From assembly GCA_905197685.1 (NCBI GenBank), contig CAJJZS010000009.1, positions 25,451 through 89,450 of the forward strand: a stretch of DNA of 64,000 nt, given 5' to 3'. The position numbers and the translations under genes were made by a program. This stretch comes from an uncultured Oscillospiraceae bacterium (lineage in GTDB: Bacteria; Bacillota; Clostridia; Oscillospirales; Ruminococcaceae). This document shows positions 59,550-64,000 of the stretch, piece after piece (positions within the stretch are counted from its first letter, which is position 1; every line of letters starts with the position of its first letter). The notes beneath the pieces are model-generated. The model was not told the origin of the DNA, did no database searches, and was given only the letters and a program-made list of their open reading frames with translations.

Positions 59550-59861
59550 ATGGAGGAACGGACAGAACGCGTGATTGAACAGACCGTAAACAAGATTGTG
59601 GAGCTGTTTTCTCCCAGCAAGGTAATCGAGTACAATACCAAATATGATATGGAAGGAAAGGTAAGCTCCTTTAAGCTGTGTATTGTCGGCAAAATTGCGG
59701 ATAAGCGAAAGATGCTCACCAGAATCTTTGACGAGGTGGACAGCGAGATTCCGTATGATGTTTTGCTGTACACCGACGAGCAGTTTGAAGAATTGAAAAA
59801 CAGCAGTGATGCTTTTGCGTCTCGCATTAACCGGAGGGGCAGGGTTCGCTATGGGAAATAG
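59550..59861 (+). CDS. Degenerate MNT-type nucleotidyltransferase-like protein
   Basis: 103 aa. The helix-strand layout IVELFSPSKVIEYNTKYDMEGKVSSFKLCIVG aligns by eye with minimal nucleotidyltransferases, but GSxxRG has become NTKYDME and the metal-binding DxD has become SFK. It overlaps the HEPN gene by 11 nt, as in MNT/HEPN modules. Likely a catalytically dead partner or scaffold. TGGAGGAAC region precedes the gene. Confidence 0.55.
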   Translation: MEERTERVIEQTVNKIVELFSPSKVIEYNTKYDMEGKVSSFKLCIVGKIADKRKMLTRIFDEVDSEIPYDVLLYTDEQFEELKNSSDAFASRINRRGRVRYGK

Positions 59862-60318
59862 GTCAAGAAGGCACAACGCGCAGGACAGCCGCCGTTATTA
59901 CGATTGGCTGGAACATTCCAGTCAGGATTTGATTGCGGCAAAAATCCTTTCGGAGGATGACAGGTGCTATCCCCTGGCAGCCTTTCATTGCCAACAGGCA
60001 ATTGAAAAGGCGCTCAAAGCCTATATTCTGCTCAAGTCCGATGTTTTGGTGGACGGACACAACTTAACCTGGCTGTGCCGCCAGGCAAAAAAGTATGACA
60101 AGGGTTTTCATCAGTGGTTTGATGAAAGCGCGGACCTGAACCAGTGCTATATCGAAACCAGATACCCTGCCGACATCGAAACCGAGTATACCTATAAGAT
60201 GGTAAAAAACTTTTATCGCATGGCAAAGGAAATGTATCGGTACATCTTTGCAGAGATTGATAAGGAGTTTGATTTGCGGGAAAAGGCAGAGGAGGACGCC
60301 CCGTTTTACGGGAGATAA
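59851..60318 (+). CDS. HEPN domain protein
   Basis: 155 aa from the ATG inside the end of the MNT-like gene, with GGAGGGGCAGG upstream. HEPN pattern: YYDWLEHSSQDLIAAKILSEDDRCYPLAAFHCQQAIEKALKAYILL, then HNLTWLCRQA and the YIETRYP end. No RX4-6H RNase motif is seen. Function is presumed with the MNT-like partner. Confidence 0.85.
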   Translation: MGNRSRRHNAQDSRRYYDWLEHSSQDLIAAKILSEDDRCYPLAAFHCQQAIEKALKAYILLKSDVLVDGHNLTWLCRQAKKYDKGFHQWFDESADLNQCYIETRYPADIETEYTYKMVKNFYRMAKEMYRYIFAEIDKEFDLREKAEEDAPFYGR

Positions 60319-60333
60319 TAAAAGGAAGAATCA

Positions 60334-60364
60334 AAAATCCGCCGAGCAATCGGCGGATTTTTTG
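60334..60364 (+). terminator. Terminator after the HEPN gene
   Basis: AAATCCGCCGA/TCGGCGGATTT with a T run. Confidence 0.88.
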
Positions 60365-60430
60365 TTATCCGACTTTTGCATGATACGAAGGAAACCGGGC
60401 GGAGAAAAACCGTGAAAATGCTAAAAAGAA

Positions 60431-60493
60431 TTGACTTTTCTTTGAAAGAAAGATAAAATAAAAGGGAAAAACTGTTCTGTTTGGAACAGTTTT
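60431..60493 (+). promoter_or_regulatory. Promoter and dyad before the Crp-family gene
   Basis: TTGACT, 17-nt spacer, TAAAAT (60454-60459). Just after the start lies AAAACTGTTC-6 nt-GAACAGTTTT (60468-60493), followed by T residues. It could be an operator of the Crp-type regulator or an early terminator. Confidence 0.6.
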
Positions 60494-60530
60494 TGGTTGA
60501 AAGGAGTGAGGAAGAATCAAAAAATCAGAA

Positions 60531-61151
60531 TTGGATTGCGTTTTGTTCCGAGGGATTCCCAAAGAGGAGGTTCGACTGCTGCTGGATGAGCTTGCGCAGC
60601 AAAAAGAGTTTGCAAAGGGGGAGGTTATCTACTCCCCGCAGGATTTTAAACGCTCGCTGGGGATTTTATGCCAGGGCAGGGTGGTTGCGCAGAAAGAAAA
60701 CGGCGTGATTTTAAACCGCATGAGCGCCGGGGATTGTTTCGGAGCGGCGGCGCTGTTTTCTCAGCAGGAAGAATATGTTGCCACCATTTTGGCGCAGCAG
60801 GATTGCAGGATTTTATTTTTATCCGACAGCGCAGTGCAGAAGATTGTGGAGCAAAGTCCGAAAATCGCAATCAATTATATTCGCTTTCTTTCTGACAGGA
60901 TTCGATTTTTAAATCGGAGAATAGACAGCTTTACCGCAGACGATGCGCAGCAGGCGCTGCTGTCTTATTTAGAGCAGCAGCCGAACCGATGCAGCGACGG
61001 CACGGCGATGGCAAAGCTGGCAGAAACCCTGAATATAGGAAGAACTTCCCTTTATCGGGCGGTCGGACAGTTGGAAAAACAGGGGAAGATAAAGAAAGAG
61101 GGAAAGAGGCTCACTCTGCTGACAGGGAAAGATTTCCCGGGAAATCAATAA
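60531..61151 (+). CDS. Crp/Fnr-family transcriptional regulator
   Basis: 206 aa with a cyclic-nucleotide-type sensor (KGEVIYSPQDFKRSLGILCQGRVVAQKENGVILNRMSAGDCFGAAALF) and a C-terminal HTH (GTAMAKLAETLNIGRTSLYRAVGQLEKQGKIKKEGKRL). Cysteines for an Fe-S cluster are not arranged as in Fnr. TTG at 60531 is the first usual start, but the ribosome site AAGGAG (60501-60506) is 9 nt before an in-frame ATC at 60516, giving (I/M)KKSELDCVLFRG. The ABC importer follows directly. Confidence 0.88.
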   Translation: MDCVLFRGIPKEEVRLLLDELAQQKEFAKGEVIYSPQDFKRSLGILCQGRVVAQKENGVILNRMSAGDCFGAAALFSQQEEYVATILAQQDCRILFLSDSAVQKIVEQSPKIAINYIRFLSDRIRFLNRRIDSFTADDAQQALLSYLEQQPNRCSDGTAMAKLAETLNIGRTSLYRAVGQLEKQGKIKKEGKRLTLLTGKDFPGNQ

Positions 61152-61168
61152 AAAGGAGAAGTAAAACG

Positions 61169-62275
61169 ATGAAGCATTTTACAAAATATCTGACCAAATA
61201 TGCGATGCCCATACTGCTTGCATGGAGTATGAGTTTTTCTTTTGCAGGATGTTCGGCTCAAAAAGAGCAGGAGAAAGAAACCCCTGTTCCGCAGCAAAGC
61301 GAAGAGAAGCAAGAAGAGGGGATTTCCTCGGAGATTTCCTCGGAAAATCCAGAAAAAACAGAGCAAACCGAGGAAAAGACCAATGTCAATTTAGCGGCGC
61401 TGAAAGGTCCGACTGCGTTAGGAATGCTTGATTTGCTCGAAAAAAATGAGCAGGACAAGGCGGCAAACCACTATGAAATCACCCTTGCCGGAGCGCCCGA
61501 CGAGCTGGTGGGCAAGATTGTTTCGGGAGAACTGGATATTGCGGCGGTGCCGACCAACCTTGCAGCAACCCTTTACCAAAAAACAAAAGGCGGGGTACAG
61601 ATTGCCGCATTAAATACAATGGGTGTGCTGTATCTTTTGGAAACCGGAGATACGATTCATTCGGTTGCCGACCTGAAAGGAAAAACAATCTATGCGACCG
61701 GACAAGGCTCAACACCGGAATATGCGCTGAATCTGGTGCTGGAAAAAAACGGACTGACGGTAGGCGAAGATGTTACCGTTGTTTATAAGGAAGAACACGC
61801 CGAAATTGCCCCGCTGCTGGCATCGGGAGAAGCGCAGATTGCCCTGCTGCCGCAGCCGTTTGTAACCGCAGTTCTCAACCAGAACGAGAAAGTTCGGGTG
61901 GCGTTGGACCTCACCGAAGAATGGGATAAGGCGACAAACGGAGAAAGCGGACTGACCATGGGCTGCATTGTGGTTCGCAAAGAGTTTGCCGAACAGAATA
62001 AAGAAGCGATGAACCGTTTTCTGGATGAATATAAGCAGTCTGTTCAGACGGTAAACAGCGAAGAAGGTTTAGACCACGCAGCGCAGTTGGCAGAACAGTA
62101 TGACATTATGAAAGCGGCGGTTGCAAAACAGGCAATCCCGGAATGTAACCTGGTTTACAAAGAAGGGGAAGAGATGAAGCAGACCGCGCAGGGATTTTTG
62201 CAGGTGTTGTTTGAAGCAAATCCAAAATCGGTAGGAGGAGCGCTCCCGGATGAAGACTTCTACTACCAGAGATAG
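61169..62275 (+). CDS. ABC transporter substrate-binding lipoprotein (NitT/TauT type)
   Basis: 368 aa from the ATG with AAAAGGAGAAG upstream. Lipobox FSFAGC near residue 28, an acidic Glu/Ser linker, then an NMT1/SsuA-like fold (ALKGPTALGMLDLLE, GELDIAAVPTNLAATLYQKT, DLKGKTIYATGQGSTPEY). It captures a small organic ligand for the adjacent permease and ATPase. Ligand unknown: sulfonate, thiamine precursor or similar. Confidence 0.9.
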   Translation: MKHFTKYLTKYAMPILLAWSMSFSFAGCSAQKEQEKETPVPQQSEEKQEEGISSEISSENPEKTEQTEEKTNVNLAALKGPTALGMLDLLEKNEQDKAANHYEITLAGAPDELVGKIVSGELDIAAVPTNLAATLYQKTKGGVQIAALNTMGVLYLLETGDTIHSVADLKGKTIYATGQGSTPEYALNLVLEKNGLTVGEDVTVVYKEEHAEIAPLLASGEAQIALLPQPFVTAVLNQNEKVRVALDLTEEWDKATNGESGLTMGCIVVRKEFAEQNKEAMNRFLDEYKQSVQTVNSEEGLDHAAQLAEQYDIMKAAVAKQAIPECNLVYKEGEEMKQTAQGFLQVLFEANPKSVGGALPDEDFYYQR

Positions 62276-63035
62276 CAGGAAAAGCAGAAGAATTTGGCTT
62301 TCCTGCGCAGCAGTTTTGCTGTGGCTGATTTTGTGGCAGGTGGCGGCATGGGCAGTAAATCTGCCTTTGCTGCTGCCCTCTCCCGCCGATGTGCTTAGAC
62401 GATTGTGGGAACTTGGAGCAACTTTGCTGTTCTGGCAAACGGTGGGGCTGTCGCTTGTCCGCATTTTGGCAGGATTTTTAGGGGGGCTTCTGTTAGGCAG
62501 TCTGTTTGCGGTGTTGGCGTGGTATTCCGACTTTGCGCAGGCGATGATTCGTCCGTTGGTCGGAGTGCTGAAAACAACGCCGGTCGCTTCCTTTATCATT
62601 TTGGCTTTGGTGTGGATTCGCACCGAATATCTGGCAACAGTGATTTCCATGATTATGGTGCTGCCGCTGGTTTACCACAATATAAAAGAGGGATTGGATT
62701 CGGCAGATGTTCAGCTGTTGGAGATGGCAAAGGTGTTTTCCCTTTCCCACGTCAAAACAATTCGCGCCTGTTATCTTCCGGCAGTTCGCCCGTTTTTCCT
62801 TTCCGCAGTAACAAGCGGGTTGGGGTTTGCGTGGAAAGCGGGGATTGCGGCGGAGGTGCTGGGCAGACCGGCAATCGCAGTCGGCAAACAGATTTATGAC
62901 GCAAAGGTTTATCTGGAAACGACCGACCTGTTTGCATGGACTTTGGTTGTGATTCTCTCTTCCTTTTTGCTGGAAAAATCGGTGTTGATTTTGGCAGATA
63001 AAATAGGAAAAAGGCAGGTGCGAAAGATAAGATGA
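62250..63035 (+). CDS. ABC transporter permease (NitT/TauT type)
   Basis: 261 aa with six membrane segments. The EAA loop is visible as EMAKVFSLSHVKTIRACYLPAVRPFFLSAVTSGLGFAWKAGIAAEVLG. It overlaps the end of the binding-protein gene by 26 nt and the ATPase gene by four. Confidence 0.92.
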   Translation: MKTSTTRDSRKSRRIWLSCAAVLLWLILWQVAAWAVNLPLLLPSPADVLRRLWELGATLLFWQTVGLSLVRILAGFLGGLLLGSLFAVLAWYSDFAQAMIRPLVGVLKTTPVASFIILALVWIRTEYLATVISMIMVLPLVYHNIKEGLDSADVQLLEMAKVFSLSHVKTIRACYLPAVRPFFLSAVTSGLGFAWKAGIAAEVLGRPAIAVGKQIYDAKVYLETTDLFAWTLVVILSSFLLEKSVLILADKIGKRQVRKIR

Positions 63036-63640
63036 AATTAGAACGGATTACGGCAGGATATGACGGGCGCAATCTTTTTGAAAATTTTTCGTTGGAGCTG
63101 CCCGACCGAGGAATTATCTGCCTGTTTGCGCCTTCCGGCAGCGGAAAAACAACGCTGCTGCGTCTGTTGGCAGGACTGATTGCGCCGACTGCCGGGAAAA
63201 TTACAGGCTTAGAGGGAAAAAAGATTGCCGCCGTTTTTCAGGAGGATCGCCTGGTTCCCTCGATGACGATCAGGCAGAATGTGGAGCTTGTACTGGACAA
63301 AGGGCAGAAAAAAACTGCGCAGGAATACCTTGATAAGGTGGGATTGTCGGATTGGAAGGACGCCTTTCCCGAGGAACTTTCGGGCGGAATGCTGCGCAGG
63401 GCATCGCTTGCGCGGGCGTTCGCTTACGCAAAGCAGCACCGAGAGTCGGTGTTTTTTCTGTTGGACGAGCCGTTAAAAGGTCTGGACGAACAGGCGGCAA
63501 AAGAGATGCTGAAGCTGATTCGGGAAGAAACAAGCGGCAGCCTTGCCTTTTTTGTAACACATGACAGGGCGCAGGCGCAGGAAATCTCCGACCGGATTCT
63601 TTGCCTGCAAGGTCAGCCGTTGAGGTTGACAGAGGGGTAG
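63032..63640 (+). CDS. ABC transporter ATP-binding protein
   Basis: 202 aa, short for this family but complete: Walker A APSGSGKTT, Q-loop FQEDRLVP, signature LSGGMLRRASLARA, Walker B FFLLDEPLKGLD, switch HDRAQA. Drives the importer. Its last codons lie inside the first copy of a long direct repeat. Confidence 0.92.
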   Translation: MKLERITAGYDGRNLFENFSLELPDRGIICLFAPSGSGKTTLLRLLAGLIAPTAGKITGLEGKKIAAVFQEDRLVPSMTIRQNVELVLDKGQKKTAQEYLDKVGLSDWKDAFPEELSGGMLRRASLARAFAYAKQHRESVFFLLDEPLKGLDEQAAKEMLKLIREETSGSLAFFVTHDRAQAQEISDRILCLQGQPLRLTEG

Positions 63641-63774
63641 GAAAGATAAACGGTCGGGGCATAGGGTACATCAAAATGACAGTATAATATCTTTTGGTTT
63701 TGCTTGGAAAGAACAAGCTGAAAAAACCACAACAAATTCCGTACCCATGCCGCCGCAGACGCAAGGCGCGCGGC
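63622..63774 (+). repeat. Long direct repeat, copy A
   Basis: About 153 bp, beginning GAGGTTGACAG and ending GGCGCGCGGC, nearly identical to copy B. It contains ACAGTATAATATC and GTACCCATGCCGCCGC. It overlaps the last 19 bases of the ATPase gene. Confidence 0.85.
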
Positions 63775-63855
63775 GACCGACCGATTTTCTTTTCCGATTT
63801 GTTTTTGTAAATCTCAGAATCTTTTCTGTTTTCGGAACCCGAAAGGACAGACGCC

Positions 63856-64000
63856 GAGGTTGACAGGGGAAGAAAGATGAACGGTCGGGCATAGGGTACA
63901 TCAAAATGACAGTATAATATCTTTTGGTTTTGCTTAAGACAAGCTGAAAAAACCACAACAAATTCCGTACCCATGCCGCCGCAGACGCAAGGCGCGCGGC
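63856..64000 (+). repeat. Long direct repeat, copy B (reaches window end)
   Basis: Same sequence as copy A with a few small deletions and substitutions; 81 bp separate the copies. Its end coincides with the window end, so further units may follow. No gene is seen here. Confidence 0.85.

Noticed and set aside
60989..61168. Upstream extension of the substrate-binding protein
   Set aside because: It overlaps the crp-family gene; the lipoprotein signal and ribosome site begin at 61169.
63270..63974. 234-codon minus-strand frame in the terminal repeats
   Set aside because: It is antisense to the ABC ATPase and contains the direct repeat twice, giving an internally repeated nonsense protein.

Overview
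The window is a 64 kb chromosomal stretch from a low-to-mid GC, spore-forming anaerobic Firmicute, most likely a gut Clostridia of the Oscillospiraceae/Ruminococcaceae type. The evidence is a sporulation phosphatase (SpoIIE), a Trp T-box leader, a single-chain glycyl-tRNA synthetase, a class III FBPase, a selenocysteine system (selA, selB, tRNA-Sec) and a carboxy(nor)spermidine-type polyamine operon. Most genes have a clear AGGAGG-type ribosome site and many transcripts end at obvious intrinsic terminators.

Layout. 1-3.8 kb: the C-terminal part of secA, then fbp. 3.8-12 kb (minus strand): a six-gene polyamine operon (speD, arginine decarboxylase, speE, agmatinase, carboxynorspermidine synthase and decarboxylase) behind an unusually long structured leader with its own terminator, next to luxS and mtnN, which recycle S-adenosylhomocysteine and the methylthioadenosine made by SpeE. 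12-18 kb: LysR regulator divergent from an F420 glutamate-ligase-like gene, a secreted protein, a HAD phosphatase, and an antiporter/TetR pair with twin operators. 18-25 kb: a Trp T-box operon (trpS, alaX, nucleoside phosphorylase), spoIIE, and two small membrane proteins. 25-35.7 kb: EF-G paralogue, NiaR, BlaR1/BlaI pair, ECF S component, Mrp, asparaginase/TetR, PflX-like radical SAM. 35.8-37.9 kb: tRNA-Tyr/Thr/Pro and glyS.

37.9-42.7 kb holds the most interesting locus: a putative peptide-regulated RiPP system. It has a 55-aa secreted peptide gene, a convergent HTH-TPR (RRNPP/PlcR-like) regulator that is frameshifted as sequenced, and an AT-rich operon of a 35-aa precursor with two Cys, an ABC exporter, a PqqD-like recognition protein and a SPASM radical SAM enzyme. 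The peptide gene and the RiPP operon carry the same operator-promoter: a dyad with 19-nt spacing directly abutting a TGTACA -35 and, 17 nt further on, a TAT(A/G)AT -10. This ties the two transcription units to one regulator.

42.7-52.9 kb: MarR with a heterodimeric ABC exporter, an esterase-like lipoprotein, two poorly characterised proteins (one a zinc-peptidase-like HEIGH protein), a C_GCAxxG protein, an SLC13-type permease and a phosphoesterase. 52.9-54.9 kb: a sugar-nucleotide-epimerase-like gene bracketed by two 72-bp hairpin repeats, then a compact type I toxin-antitoxin candidate (27-aa hydrophobic peptide, convergent RNA promoters). 54.8-58.5 kb: selC, selB, selA. 58.7-60.3 kb: a Cache-like membrane protein with a HEPN/degenerate-MNT pair. 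60.4-63.6 kb: Crp-family regulator and a complete nitrate/sulfonate/thiamine-precursor-type ABC importer. The window ends in long non-coding direct repeats.
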